A stretch of DNA of 64,000 nt from Sphingobacterium sp. UGAL515B_05 (GCF_033097525.1 NZ_CP109907.1:5518001-5582000), one strand, 5' to 3'. Numbered from the stretch's first letter, positions 44,106-54,211 are shown. Notes: generated by a model from the letters alone, not told the origin. Numbers and translations are program-made.

Positions 44106-44321
44106 TTATGAAAGACATTTGTTTGGCGGAATTATTTTATTTACATAATCTTTGACTTCATAAATCTCGGTTCTTTTTTCTTCAAAGTTTTCTTTCAGCT
44201 CCGTTACTGAATAATTCTTGTCAAAACTGCCAATAGCCGTCGCAATCATCAAGATAATATCTACAAAAATTGCAAATCCAATCCCACAAATAATCAAAAA
44301 TATTTTTAGAAAACTCTTCAT
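44106..44321 (-). CDS. short membrane-anchored protein, possibly truncated
   Basis: 71 residues with an N-terminal hydrophobic segment (FLKIFLIICGIGFAIFVDIILMIATAI) and a charged tail ending DYVNKIIPPNKCLS. The tail stops abruptly after an apparent domain start, so it may be the front part of a longer protein cut by a point change. No family recognised. Confidence 0.45.
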   Translation of the reverse strand: MKSFLKIFLIICGIGFAIFVDIILMIATAIGSFDKNYSVTELKENFEEKRTEIYEVKDYVNKIIPPNKCLS

Positions 44322-44780
44322 TTGTTGTTATTATTGCTGTTATTCCATTGATTAGGTTGCAGCCGTAGCTCAAATTTAAACAATTTTCAAGGCATATCCT
44401 TTAATCTCTTCTCGGTAATTATTGCTGACAACAAAATTTCGAAACATATTATTAATTCCTGTTTTAAAAGAATAGAAATTTATGTATATAATAATGCAAT
44501 TGTTTTTATTAATCGGCCACATTCTCTTACACAAGAGAACGTATGCAACGGACTCAACTTCGTTTAAATGCCTATTACGATATAATATAAGCTGTGTGAG
44601 ATAATCCGATCTTATGTCTCATGATCTTCCGGCACTATTTCAATAAATAATCTCCTATTACTTTTATAATCGAGCATTGAATAAAGATAAATGCACTAAT
44701 CAGATTAAATACTTGCCTTAGGGCAAGAAGTCAAGGAAGTTTAAATCGTAGTTTTATAAAAAAACAACCACAGTTTAATT
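44322..44780. other. intergenic region, nothing recognised
   Basis: Low-GC DNA with stops in all frames and no hairpin or repeat that stands out. It should hold the divergent promoters of the flanking membrane-protein genes. Confidence 0.4.
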
Positions 44781-45416
44781 ATGAAATATCTGTTTTTAGC
44801 TATCACATTTAGTTGTATTGTCCTATTTTGGTTTGCTGTACAGCGTAAACTTGCGGTAATCGTTTATATAGTATGGTCGCTCATCATATCAGCTGCAGCA
44901 TTTTCAGGATTCTTCATACAATTTCCACCCTCATTCGGTTTGACATTATTGGGTACAGTATTCACAGTATTCTATTGTACAAAATTATTAGCTGATTCAA
45001 TGGTAAATGTATATCTGCTGTTGGCCATTCATGTTGTACGCATACCTGTAGAATTTATTCTCTTCGCATTATTTCAAGCGAAGATACTTCCGAGAGAAAT
45101 GACCTTTATAGGCTGGAATTTCGATCTAATCTTTGGAATTACCGCTTTGATATTTTTGATAGGAAGTTCGTTCAACCGAAAAATTTTCAATTCACAATTA
45201 TTTATCCTGTGGAATATATTTGGTATTTGCTCACTTTCGATTGTAATTACTTTAGGCATATTATCATCACCTCTTCCAATGCAAATGATGGGATATAATC
45301 AGCCCAATATCGCTGTTCTACAGTTCCCATATGCCTTACTCCCTAACCTGATTGTACCGTTCATCATCTTATCACACATTCTCTTACTTCGAAATTTAAT
45401 TACTTCGAGGGCCTAA
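44781..45416 (+). CDS. multi-pass membrane protein of unknown function
   Basis: 211 residues and about six to seven hydrophobic segments spread over the whole length (for example FLAITFSCIVLFWFAV, LIISAAAFSGFFIQF, DLIFGITALIFLIGSSF, LPNLIVPFIILSHILLL). The conserved-looking HVVRIPVEFILF in the middle holds polar residues inside a helix. No family assigned. It lies 135 bp before selO on the same strand. Confidence 0.6.
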   Translation: MKYLFLAITFSCIVLFWFAVQRKLAVIVYIVWSLIISAAAFSGFFIQFPPSFGLTLLGTVFTVFYCTKLLADSMVNVYLLLAIHVVRIPVEFILFALFQAKILPREMTFIGWNFDLIFGITALIFLIGSSFNRKIFNSQLFILWNIFGICSLSIVITLGILSSPLPMQMMGYNQPNIAVLQFPYALLPNLIVPFIILSHILLLRNLITSRA

Positions 45417-45551
45417 TAGCAGCTAGCTTCTTTGTCATGCATTTGGCGTATTTTATGTAAAAAAATAGTCATTCGGAACAGATGTTGACAATATACAATA
45501 CCTTTCAATAATATGGGAGGTCTTATCTTTTATAATTAATATCTTTGCCGT

Positions 45552-47093
45552 ATGAATATTGAACAGATCAAACAGCCTTTCCTTAAGAGGTTTCCAGGAG
45601 ATTTTTCCAATACCCCTACACAAAGAAGCACGCCAAAAGTGCTATTTGCTACGATTGAACCAGTTGGGTTCGAACAGCCTCAACTGATTGCTTTTAATGA
45701 GACTCTTGCGGAGGAAATAGGGCTGGGAAAATTTGAAGAAAAAGATCTTAGTTTTCTAGTAGGATCTCACCTACCCGCCAATATTCGGGCATACGCTACA
45801 GCATATGCGGGGCATCAATTTGGTAATTGGGCGGGACAGCTTGGTGACGGCAGAGCTATCCTTGCTGGCGAAATTACCAATTCCGAAGGTAAGAAGGCAG
45901 AAGTTCAATGGAAAGGAGCCGGTTCAACCCCCTATTCGAGACGTGCCGACGGAAGAGCCGTATTGAGATCTTCTGTACGTGAATACCTGATGAGTGAAGC
46001 CATGTATCACTTGGGCATTCCAACCACTAGGGCTTTAAGCCTTGCCTTTACTGGAGAAGATGTCATCCGAGATATCATGTATAATGGCAATCCACAATAC
46101 GAAAAAGGAGCCGTAGTGATAAGAACAGCCGAAAGCTTCCTCCGCTTCGGACATTTTGAACTGATGTTTGCGCAAGGCGAACACAAATTATTACAGGATC
46201 TGCTAGATTTTACTATTGAAAATTACTTTCCCGAAATTGTAACGTCTGATCATCAGAAATATAGAGACTTCTTTGAAAAAGTATGTATCCGTACCGCAAA
46301 CTTAATGGTGGAATGGTTCAGAGTCGGTTTTGTACATGGCGTAATGAACACAGACAATATGTCTATCTTAGGCTTAACCATCGATTATGGTCCTTATTCA
46401 ATGATGGATGAATATAATTTAAATTTCACTCCAAACACTACGGATTTGCCAGGAAGAAGATATGCATTTGGAAAGCAGGCACAGATTGCACACTGGAATC
46501 TATGGAAACTTGCAAATGCCCTACAACCCATCATCAACGATGAAAAATTCCTTGAAAACACGCTAAATAATTTTGGCGTTTATTTTTGGGAGACTCATGA
46601 CAAAATGCTTTGCAAAAAATTCGGGTTTGATAAGCTCAAAAAAGAGGATGCAGCATTTTTTGCCAACTGGCAGGGATTAATGCAGAATCTGGAATTGGAT
46701 TACACCTTATTTTTCAATCAACTGGAAAAAGTATCATCTGACGTTGATTTAAATGAGCATTTCGCCTCGGTGGCTTATACGGCTTTAAATGAAGAAAAAA
46801 TCACAAAACTTGAAGTCTTCTTGGAACAGTACCGAGCCCGCCTGCAAGCAAATTCAATTTCAAAAGCAGCGTCTCGGGAATTAATGGGGAAAACAAATCC
46901 GAAATTTATACTGAGAAACTATCTACTTTACCAATGTATTGAGGAAATCAGTAATGGAAAAACAGAGATGTTGATGAAACTAACGCAAGCTTTAGAAAAT
47001 CCTTATCAGGTATTGTTTCCAGAATTTTCTGTAAGGCGTCCTTCCAGCTATAATGACACAGCAGGATGTTCTACCCTTTCATGCAGTTCATAA
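45552..47093 (+). CDS. selO: SelO-type protein adenylyltransferase (YdiU/UPF0061)
   Basis: 513 residues, full length for the pseudokinase-fold family that attaches AMP to Ser, Thr or Tyr of target proteins in redox homeostasis. Conserved blocks: YAGHQFGNWAGQLGDGRAILAGE, QWKGAGSTPYSRRADGRAVLR, SVREYLMSEAM and VHGVMNTDNMSILGLTIDYGP with the metal-binding Asp/Asn. The C-terminus GCSTLSCSS keeps the Cys pair that replaces the eukaryotic selenocysteine site, so the redox-active tail is intact. Confidence 0.95.
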   Translation: MNIEQIKQPFLKRFPGDFSNTPTQRSTPKVLFATIEPVGFEQPQLIAFNETLAEEIGLGKFEEKDLSFLVGSHLPANIRAYATAYAGHQFGNWAGQLGDGRAILAGEITNSEGKKAEVQWKGAGSTPYSRRADGRAVLRSSVREYLMSEAMYHLGIPTTRALSLAFTGEDVIRDIMYNGNPQYEKGAVVIRTAESFLRFGHFELMFAQGEHKLLQDLLDFTIENYFPEIVTSDHQKYRDFFEKVCIRTANLMVEWFRVGFVHGVMNTDNMSILGLTIDYGPYSMMDEYNLNFTPNTTDLPGRRYAFGKQAQIAHWNLWKLANALQPIINDEKFLENTLNNFGVYFWETHDKMLCKKFGFDKLKKEDAAFFANWQGLMQNLELDYTLFFNQLEKVSSDVDLNEHFASVAYTALNEEKITKLEVFLEQYRARLQANSISKAASRELMGKTNPKFILRNYLLYQCIEEISNGKTEMLMKLTQALENPYQVLFPEFSVRRPSSYNDTAGCSTLSCSS

Positions 47094-47238
47094 CATTATG
47101 TAGTGTTTTAGAAACAAATTAAACGCCTAATTGCCAGCACTGAACGAATGCTAACCGCTTAGTGTTGACATATAATTCCGAATCGTTAAGATTTGAACAA
47201 ATCATTGTATTTTTCAACTATCAGCAATAAATAATGTG

Positions 47239-47955
47239 CTATTCAAAGCATCGTAAAGGAACACAATTATAGACTTCGGAAAATTCTGCTTTACTGTCTA
47301 CACTAATTTTTGTATCTAAACTATTAGGTTCGTGTATAACGGTGACAATACGTCTATAGCTATAATAGGCGTATTCATGATTGCCCGCTAATGGAAACAA
47401 AATAAAAAAACCTCCTCCTGCCCACTCGCTTGGCACTATTAAATCACCATTTTTATCCACTGCAAGACAAATGCTTGTCGTAGAGAATCTGTTCAACAAA
47501 ACATAGATGTCAATATCTGTATTCCTAATGGAAAAAAAATTGCTCGGCTCAGACTTAACTTTTCTGGTTTTCTCACGCACAACATTTCCCAAGGTATCGA
47601 TCAGCTTGAACAGCATTTTATTTTTTCTTGTTAGTTCCAATGACGTTTTGTAAAGGTATTGTAGACTGTCGGTTTTATAATAATCTGGCTCAATAAAGTT
47701 CCATAGGCACACTTTATTGTATTTGGAACTCTTTTCCTGGCTACCATCATTTCGGCCGGGTACCTTCTGAGGAAAATTATCGAAGATATAGACCTCCTTC
47801 AAACCTATCTGAGAGACGCTATGATCATTGGCATTTTTCGCTAAATATTTAGGAGATATGGATATGCAGGAGCTATAAAATAACACGAATAGAAGGGGCA
47901 ATAGTCCAATTGTAACTCCATACACCGTCTTGTCAAATACATTAATCCGCTTCAT
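47239..47955 (-). CDS. membrane-anchored hypothetical protein
   Basis: 238 residues with one N-terminal hydrophobic segment (YGVTIGLLPLLFVLFYSSCISIS) that could be a signal anchor or a lipoprotein signal with a late Cys. The outer part is mixed strand/helix with an aromatic end (YAYYSYRRIVTVIHEPNS). No family recognised. It precedes another unknown membrane gene on the same strand by 115 bp. Confidence 0.55.
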   Translation of the reverse strand: MKRINVFDKTVYGVTIGLLPLLFVLFYSSCISISPKYLAKNANDHSVSQIGLKEVYIFDNFPQKVPGRNDGSQEKSSKYNKVCLWNFIEPDYYKTDSLQYLYKTSLELTRKNKMLFKLIDTLGNVVREKTRKVKSEPSNFFSIRNTDIDIYVLLNRFSTTSICLAVDKNGDLIVPSEWAGGGFFILFPLAGNHEYAYYSYRRIVTVIHEPNSLDTKISVDSKAEFSEVYNCVPLRCFE

Positions 47956-48070
47956 ATTATGTGTTCGTTTTTAGATTTCTCATCTTTGTCTATCTTGCAT
48001 TTTTCAGATATATATTACTAGCTAGCTATTCTGCGATTACTTATTTTGAAAGATAAATAAAAATGAGGAT

Positions 48071-48589
48071 TTAACATTGATTTTCGACCTTTGGTTTTCT
48101 ATTTTTACGATTTGCGAATTTTCTAAAAATGATCATACAAAGCAGCCAGCCAACAAGTAACCCCGCAAATAGATAAGACTCTAGATGCATATCCTGAAAA
48201 TGAACGCTCGGTATATCAGCTTCGGAAGTAAACTCGGCTCTCTTTAACAGATCACGTATCTGAGTAACTTTATATTTTAGATATATAATGCGCATGGCAC
48301 CACATATAAGCCCTGAAGAGCTGATAATAAGTAACGAAAGCAGCTGATTTTTTACGGAGAATATTTTACAGTAAGTGGTAACGGATAGGTACAGAAAAGG
48401 TATAATTCCAAAACAGGAAATAAAAATAAGTATTGGCAAAACCTGGCCAGGTAGACGCCAGCTATCCTTAAACAAGGGACTTTCACCTATAATTTCGGTT
48501 GTAAAAAACATTAAAAACCGATCTCTAATTAAAAAGGCAACCAGACACAATACGAATGACAATCCAATCATAACTATTTTGCATCTCAT
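48071..48589 (-). CDS. membrane protein of unknown function
   Basis: 172 residues with four hydrophobic segments (IGLSFVLCLVAFLIRD, PILIFISCFGIIPFLYLSV, LLSLLIISSSGLICGAMRI, LFAGLLVGWLLCMIIF) and a basic tail FRKFANRKNRKPK. No family recognised. It is on the same strand as the gene at 47239 and may share its transcript. Confidence 0.55.
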   Translation of the reverse strand: MRCKIVMIGLSFVLCLVAFLIRDRFLMFFTTEIIGESPLFKDSWRLPGQVLPILIFISCFGIIPFLYLSVTTYCKIFSVKNQLLSLLIISSSGLICGAMRIIYLKYKVTQIRDLLKRAEFTSEADIPSVHFQDMHLESYLFAGLLVGWLLCMIIFRKFANRKNRKPKVENQC

Positions 48590-48801
48590 AGCTATTTATT
48601 TCTCAATAGTAAAATTTCCATACAATTTCATAATTTAAACAAAAATACAACCGCATTTTCGATATCTAAGAATACGTTTATAATTCGCTAAGCTATCTTT
48701 ATCATCCGCTATAACTTAGAAATTTCCGAGAACAAACTGATCAGACAATTATAAAAGAGTGTCCTTATCCTAGATTAGATATGTTCATACATTTTTATAG
48801 A

Positions 48802-49170
48802 TTATCGGCTTAGACCATTTTGGATATTGCTTTTACATTGTTCTATCTGCTTTTTCATTACCTTAAGTTCCCGTATCTTCATGTCTATCTGTTCGAGTTT
48901 AAGATCGAGGACTTCCATTTTACGTGCCTGAGTTAGCTCCTTTTGATACCATGCATCAATAACCTGTTTAATTTCAGCTAAGGTAAAGCCTACAGCTTTC
49001 GCCATCTTTATAAACCTCAGTTTTTCGGCGACTTCATCATCGTAGTAAACGTAATTATTGGATATTACATCCTTTTTTGTCATGCCGGAAATAAGTCCGC
49101 TCTTTTCATAAAAGCGTATGGTTCCAATAGGCATGTTTGCTTCCTTAGCTAGCTGACTAATTAATTTCAC
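48802..49170 (-). CDS. MerR-family transcriptional regulator
   Basis: 122 residues. The MerR-type HTH is at the N-terminus (SQLAKEANMPIGTIRFYEKSGLI), followed by the ion/ligand-linked wing and a coiled-coil dimer helix with Cys (KQIEQCKSNIQNG). No metal-binding Cys set is present, so it is a ligand- or redox-type member. It is divergent from an epoxide-hydrolase-like gene with 125 bp between, holding a palindromic operator. Confidence 0.9.
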   Translation of the reverse strand: MKLISQLAKEANMPIGTIRFYEKSGLISGMTKKDVISNNYVYYDDEVAEKLRFIKMAKAVGFTLAEIKQVIDAWYQKELTQARKMEVLDLKLEQIDMKIRELKVMKKQIEQCKSNIQNGLSR

Positions 49171-49201
49171 CTGATAATCAATTACTTAATATAAATAACG
49201 C

Positions 49202-49218
49202 AAGTATATAGTATACTT
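49202..49218. promoter_or_regulatory. palindromic candidate MerR operator
   Basis: AAGTATA-TAG-TATACTT is a perfect 7-bp-arm palindrome; a further TACTTG follows at 49221. It lies between the divergent MerR and hydrolase genes. Confidence 0.6.
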
Positions 49219-49295
49219 CATACTTGTAGGTTGTAAAAATACAGGTTAAATTTGTCAATAGAAAATCAATAGTAGTTATCAATTATTTTTTTATC

Positions 49296-50180
49296 ATGGA
49301 AACAGCATATTCCGACAAAGAGCTTATTAAACTAGTCCCCGGCTTCACAAATAATTATATTGTATTAAATGATCTATCGATCCATTATGTTCAGGGAGGC
49401 AAAGGAGATCCCATAATTCTGATTCCAGGTTATCCAGAAACATGGTGGGCATACCATCATGTCATGCCGATATTAGCGGAGAACCACCAAATAATTGTAG
49501 TTGAAATTAGAGGAATGGGTAGCTCAGATAAGCCGGAAAATGGCTACGAGAAGAAGAACATCGCCAAGGATATCTACGAATTAGTCAAGCATTTGGGCTT
49601 CGATAAAGTTTCTATTGCGGGTCATGATATCGGTGCACATGTAGCATTTAGTTTTGCCTGTAATTATTCGCTGGCAACAAGTAAATTAATATTGCTGGAT
49701 ACACCACATCCAGACCCTAGCATGTATAAGCTTCCTATGTTACCTATTTTGGAAACCAGTTATTTGTATCCATGGTGGCTCGCTTTCAATCAGGTAAAAG
49801 AACTGCCAGAAAAGTTACTTGAGGGACGCATGTCAATCGTCATCGCTTGGTTGTTCGATAACCTGCTGATTAATAAAGATAGTATAAGCCAATTTGATAA
49901 ATCTGTTTATAGCGCGGCTTATGACAATAAGGATGCCATTCGCTGTTCAAATTCATGGTATCAGGCTTTTCCACAGGATATTAAAGATTATGACAGCTAT
50001 AATAAATTAGAGATCCCCGTCTTAGCAATTGGTGCAAGTGGTTATGACTTGCTCCATCATTCTTTGCCGGCGATCACAAGCGATTTAACACTTAAAAAAA
50101 TTGAAAACTGTGGCCATTTTATTCTCGCTGAAAAACCTAATGAAACCGCTGAATTGATCAATGAGTTTTTAGCTAGCTAA
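49296..50180 (+). CDS. alpha/beta hydrolase, epoxide hydrolase / dehalogenase type
   Basis: 294 residues. Unlike the other hydrolases in the window, the nucleophile is Asp: SIAGHDIGAHVAFSF. The oxyanion strand is LIPGYPETWWAYHH, similar to the HGxPxxW motif of epoxide hydrolases, and the His is in CGHFILAEKP. The chemistry is hydrolysis of epoxides or alkyl halides through a covalent Asp ester; which one is not shown. It is divergent from MerR, which probably controls it. Confidence 0.88.
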   Translation: METAYSDKELIKLVPGFTNNYIVLNDLSIHYVQGGKGDPIILIPGYPETWWAYHHVMPILAENHQIIVVEIRGMGSSDKPENGYEKKNIAKDIYELVKHLGFDKVSIAGHDIGAHVAFSFACNYSLATSKLILLDTPHPDPSMYKLPMLPILETSYLYPWWLAFNQVKELPEKLLEGRMSIVIAWLFDNLLINKDSISQFDKSVYSAAYDNKDAIRCSNSWYQAFPQDIKDYDSYNKLEIPVLAIGASGYDLLHHSLPAITSDLTLKKIENCGHFILAEKPNETAELINEFLAS

Positions 50181-50383
50181 AACTCACATTGTTTTTAGCG
50201 AAGTCTATGATTTTCTTCAGCTCAAGTTTTTGGTCAGTTTCTTGAAAGCTGTATAACGATATTGACCATCTAATTTCAGATGAAATTAACTCCTAATCAA
50301 ATAGCAGTGTTTGCGTTGGCTATCCCAGTAGCTTTTTATCCGCGAGGGTAAGCTTATATTTCTCTGGTTTCGTAATAAAAACG

Positions 50384-53074
50384 TCAGAAGCTATAGTCTA
50401 CTCCAAAACTGATATAACCCGGCAAAAGTTTATATTCGGTGCTGGTATTATAAAGGTCTGTCAATTCAGCATTTCTGAAAAAGCGAGTATTGAAAATATT
50501 TTTTGCAGTCATAGTAAATCTTGCCCTATGCTGTCGCAATTCATAAGCTAAGGAGAAGTCCGAAAAATAATAGGTCTTAGAATCCTGGCCAAGGAAACTA
50601 CCAAAGCGATAAGATTCATTTTTCAGATTACACTGAATGTTTTTTCCCATAGTCAAAAATACATTCAGAAATCCGCGGCTATTGCTGAGCGTAGTTTTGC
50701 TGTCTGAGCGATAGGTAACCGACTGTAAGGCATAACCTGTATAAATATTCAACCTTGATTTCCATGCACTTCGAAATGTTAGCCCATAATCATAAGTGTC
50801 TGTATGGATCTGACGATTACCCACGCCCACCACTACCGTTTGGTAATCTGCTGTATTTGCCCCTAAGTCCAATCGAAGATTCCCTCCCAAAGCCTTCACG
50901 TAATAGTTAAGATCTACCTTATAATAACTACTCTTTTTGTTTTTAAGCAACACTTGCTGCACAAGGCTGAAATTGGGATCTAAACTGCTCGATGTACCCA
51001 CATAATCAAACAGAATCTGATGTCCGCCCGAAAGGTTCGCAAAAAAACGATCTGTCATACCGCCATAGGTGTACATCAGCGTGCCGCCAGAACTACTTAA
51101 GGTCGCTAGATTATCCATTCCTCGAATAAAGTTTCGAATCCCTGTCGTATAATAATGAGGAACTAGCTCGGTGAGTGAGGTATTCTGTTGCTGAAAATAG
51201 AGGTCTGTTTCGAGTCGGCCTTTTGGGTGGATAGCCCATTTCCCTGATAATCCCGGAGAAAGTAACAGGTTATTTTTATATTTGGGTTTACCAAAATCAA
51301 TCAACCTGTTCTGTACAAGACCTGCCTGCAAGCGGGGTGTCAATTCCCATTTATTTTGTTTAAAGGTATACTTGGAAATAAGGTTCGTCTGAAGCACCTT
51401 TAAGTCCATAGCATTGGAAAATCCAGAGGGAGAGACTGCTGTCCCGTCTAACTCGTCTGGAGTTGATAACAACTTCAATTCCGTGTTAAGCTCTTGTTGC
51501 TGGCAGGCCATATTGAAGGCCAACTCAAAAAAATCACCATTTTTCTTTCGGCTTACATAGTGTGTAGTAGCACCCAGATACTGTAGATTGTTTTCGATAT
51601 GTTGTCTTACCGCATGGATATCTTTACCTCCAAACAAGTTTTCATAATAATATTGATTTATACTATAGTCCAATGGCGACTGCTGCTTTATCCAACGTAG
51701 TGAGCTCACCAGCACATCCCGCTCCGAAAATTTGTAGCTATGACTCAGATTGTGGTTGGTCAAATATCCTTTACTTGCGGTCAGTTCCTCACTTTGGACA
51801 CCATTAAACAATAATGTGCCCAAATCATTTTTTCGTAGAGAACCTAATGTACCTGAATAGCTCAACAGCGTACGCTTATTGGGCTCAAACTGCAGCTCTA
51901 GTTTCGTGAAGTAGTTATCGATGTTTCTGGTAAACTGATAATCTTCGGTGTTGGTAAATTGAATATCCTCCAAATGATAGCTCTGCACGGTATTTCGGTA
52001 AAATGATTTTTTAGTAGGATTTGCAAAACCCAGCCATTTGATCTTTAACTGTGTGGTCGGATTTAAAATGGTATTCAAGGACAACAACTTATCATTATTG
52101 AAATTCGTTCTTTTATAATCAAAACCGGGCAGATTCGGCGTATTATCTATCAAAGTCGGTGTTGTTATTCCCACACCAATCTGACCTGGTTCATCAGGAG
52201 AACCAGACTGGATCAGGTGGTTGATACTGCTTACGGCATCCACTCCATTATTGTTAGCAGCGCCTAATAAGTAATATTTGTTCATTTTTCCGAAATTCAT
52301 CAGGTTAGCATTAGCCTGATAATATTTTGGACCTATAGGAACTACCTGTGCATCCACTGAGCCCAGCCACTGTGCCCGACTTTCCTCCTTAAGCTGCAGA
52401 TTTAGTGCAATTTTGTCCGAATTCTCGATACCTTTCAGCTGTTTATTATTAGAATACCGTTGCAATATTTGAATTTTTTCCAAGGGACGAACGGACATGC
52501 TTTGTGTCAGCAGGCGATAGCCCTTTTCAAAAAAATCGTCCCCTTCAACCATCACTTTTTCCACTTCTTTATTGCCTATTTTGATGCTACCATCGGTGCC
52601 CACCTGAATGCCGGGAATCTTTCGAAGCAGATCCTCTACCGTACGCTCGTCGCCCTGCAAAAAGGATTTCACAGCAAGCTCAATGGTATCTCTGCCCCGA
52701 CGATAAGGCCCTTTGGAGTGGACAATCACTTCCTGCAATTGTTCCACTCCTCCAGCTGATAACTGTACATCAATCAGCGTATCGGCCTGCGTCGGTGTAA
52801 TAAAAAGGGAAACAGGTTTAAAGCTCAGCGCCTTGAATACCAACGTAAATGATCCACTTTGAGCTGTTTGCACATGATATTTACCCTGGCCGTCGCTAAA
52901 CGTATAAGCTAGCATTTTGTTATCATCATCACGCCGTAGATCAATACGTACCCCTCCTAACGGTTTTCCCTCAGTACTGACGCTTCCATGGATAGCAAAC
53001 TGTCCACGTACGGCAATACATAACAGACAAAAGCTGAGTAAGGCCGCTATCCGTTTATTAATGTTCCCATTCAT
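50384..53074 (-). CDS. TonB-dependent receptor-like outer-membrane protein (GLPGLI-linked)
   Basis: 896 residues with a signal peptide (MNGNINKRIAALLSFCLLCIAVRGQ). A carboxypeptidase-regulatory-like domain comes first (FAIHGSVSTEGKPLGGVRI), then a plug domain (about 115-230, with GDERTVEDLLRKIPGIQV and KEVEKVMVEGDDFF) and a beta-barrel ending in SFGVDYSF with a terminal aromatic. It overlaps the GLPGLI gene by 17 bp, so the two are translationally coupled. Its ligand is unknown. Confidence 0.88.
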   Translation of the reverse strand: MNGNINKRIAALLSFCLLCIAVRGQFAIHGSVSTEGKPLGGVRIDLRRDDDNKMLAYTFSDGQGKYHVQTAQSGSFTLVFKALSFKPVSLFITPTQADTLIDVQLSAGGVEQLQEVIVHSKGPYRRGRDTIELAVKSFLQGDERTVEDLLRKIPGIQVGTDGSIKIGNKEVEKVMVEGDDFFEKGYRLLTQSMSVRPLEKIQILQRYSNNKQLKGIENSDKIALNLQLKEESRAQWLGSVDAQVVPIGPKYYQANANLMNFGKMNKYYLLGAANNNGVDAVSSINHLIQSGSPDEPGQIGVGITTPTLIDNTPNLPGFDYKRTNFNNDKLLSLNTILNPTTQLKIKWLGFANPTKKSFYRNTVQSYHLEDIQFTNTEDYQFTRNIDNYFTKLELQFEPNKRTLLSYSGTLGSLRKNDLGTLLFNGVQSEELTASKGYLTNHNLSHSYKFSERDVLVSSLRWIKQQSPLDYSINQYYYENLFGGKDIHAVRQHIENNLQYLGATTHYVSRKKNGDFFELAFNMACQQQELNTELKLLSTPDELDGTAVSPSGFSNAMDLKVLQTNLISKYTFKQNKWELTPRLQAGLVQNRLIDFGKPKYKNNLLLSPGLSGKWAIHPKGRLETDLYFQQQNTSLTELVPHYYTTGIRNFIRGMDNLATLSSSGGTLMYTYGGMTDRFFANLSGGHQILFDYVGTSSSLDPNFSLVQQVLLKNKKSSYYKVDLNYYVKALGGNLRLDLGANTADYQTVVVGVGNRQIHTDTYDYGLTFRSAWKSRLNIYTGYALQSVTYRSDSKTTLSNSRGFLNVFLTMGKNIQCNLKNESYRFGSFLGQDSKTYYFSDFSLAYELRQHRARFTMTAKNIFNTRFFRNAELTDLYNTSTEYKLLPGYISFGVDYSF

Positions 53075-53831
53075 ACACTTGCTCTACACTGCCCCTAACT
53101 TTTTGCTTCTCAACGCTCACGCCCTCCATCATTGGCATTTTACTGTACATAATACGCATTTGTTCTTCATTGAATTGGTCGTCTTTTTTAATAAACTCTT
53201 CCAGACTCAACTTGGGCAACGACTGGATATATTTATTATTTAAGGGAATATCGCCAGTATAGGGATAATTTACCTCCTTCAAGTACCAGTAGTTCGGATT
53301 TGCACTTTCGTTATAGAGCATCACGATAAGGCCTGGCAAGCCACCAAATTTCGATGGTCCCACAGGTACAGGAATATCATTGGTATAATAAGCCACCAGC
53401 GTAGTCCCACGATAAGAAGCCGTTGCTTTATGGCATACATGTTTGCCCAACGTATCTACATCGGCGTAATCGGTATTCCAGACCAATGGCGGAAACTTGT
53501 CCGTCACCAAATAGTTAACACCTTGAATGGAACGGGTCTCCAACTGTTGATCAGCCTTATTTTGATGGATCACAACCCTGTTATATCGTTTGCCAGAACC
53601 GATTGTTATCGAAAATGAGGGCGCAACTTCATCATCGACATCTTTGTTGAGCTCTTGCTTGCGGATCGGCATCGAATCACGAACAGCAGTCTTCACCTTT
53701 CCATCATAATAGACATCTTCTTTAAAAGTACTCATGGCTGATGGAATGTATTCATATACCGCATGAAGCCGCTGTCCAGAAGATAATCTGGATAGGAAAA
53801 GAAATAAAAAGAATATATAATATTTACGCAT
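53058..53831 (-). CDS. GLPGLI-family protein
   Basis: 257 residues with a signal peptide (MRKYYIFFLFLFLSRLSSGQ). The family hallmark is present as FGGLPGLIVMLYNE near residue 165, preceded by VAYYTNDIPVPVGPSK. Members are found only in Bacteroidota and are normally encoded beside a TonB-dependent receptor; their role is unknown. It comes after a small secreted-protein gene with 65 bp between, and overlaps the receptor gene start. Confidence 0.93.
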   Translation of the reverse strand: MRKYYIFFLFLFLSRLSSGQRLHAVYEYIPSAMSTFKEDVYYDGKVKTAVRDSMPIRKQELNKDVDDEVAPSFSITIGSGKRYNRVVIHQNKADQQLETRSIQGVNYLVTDKFPPLVWNTDYADVDTLGKHVCHKATASYRGTTLVAYYTNDIPVPVGPSKFGGLPGLIVMLYNESANPNYWYLKEVNYPYTGDIPLNNKYIQSLPKLSLEEFIKKDDQFNEEQMRIMYSKMPMMEGVSVEKQKVRGSVEQVYEWEH

Positions 53832-53896
53832 GATAATTTAGTTTAGAAAGACGGGGCAAAGGCCCCGCTTTTGTTTTTTTGATAATGGATAAAAAA

Positions 53897-54211
53897 TTAG
53901 TTGTTTGCAACCCAATCATGCATCGCGGCAAAGAAACTAGCACAACCACTGGCTGACGATGCATAATCCGTGAAGACTGCGCTACCTAACAAAACGCCGT
54001 CGCAGCTGTATATACTTACTTTAAAATTACAGCGTACGAATGCTGGATTCGTTTCCGTAGTTTCCTCGGTAACCCGAACCGTATTGTTGGCCAGGCGCTG
54101 GGAAGTTGTTTTCACACGTGCATTTCCGTTGGTTGTTGTTGCCGCTGTCTTAGCCGAAGCAACTGATGATAGCATAACCACTGCTACCAAACTCATCATT
54201 AATCTTTTCAT
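53897..54211 (-). CDS. small secreted protein with three cysteines, first gene of the GLPGLI operon
   Basis: 104 residues. The signal peptide is MKRLMMSLVAVVMLSSVASA; the mature form is about 84 residues. A Thr/Asn-rich stretch (KTAATTTNGNARVKTTSQ) precedes a compact C-terminal part with Cys in VRCNFKVSIYSCDG and SSASGCASFF. No homologue is known to me. Its position directly before GLPGLI and the receptor suggests the three act together at the cell surface. Confidence 0.65.
   Translation of the reverse strand: MKRLMMSLVAVVMLSSVASAKTAATTTNGNARVKTTSQRLANNTVRVTEETTETNPAFVRCNFKVSIYSCDGVLLGSAVFTDYASSASGCASFFAAMHDWVANN

Noticed and set aside
50279..50347. 22-codon frame MKLTPNQIAVFALAIPVAFY
   Set aside because: Too short, no downstream continuation and no family match; possibly a remnant but unsupported.
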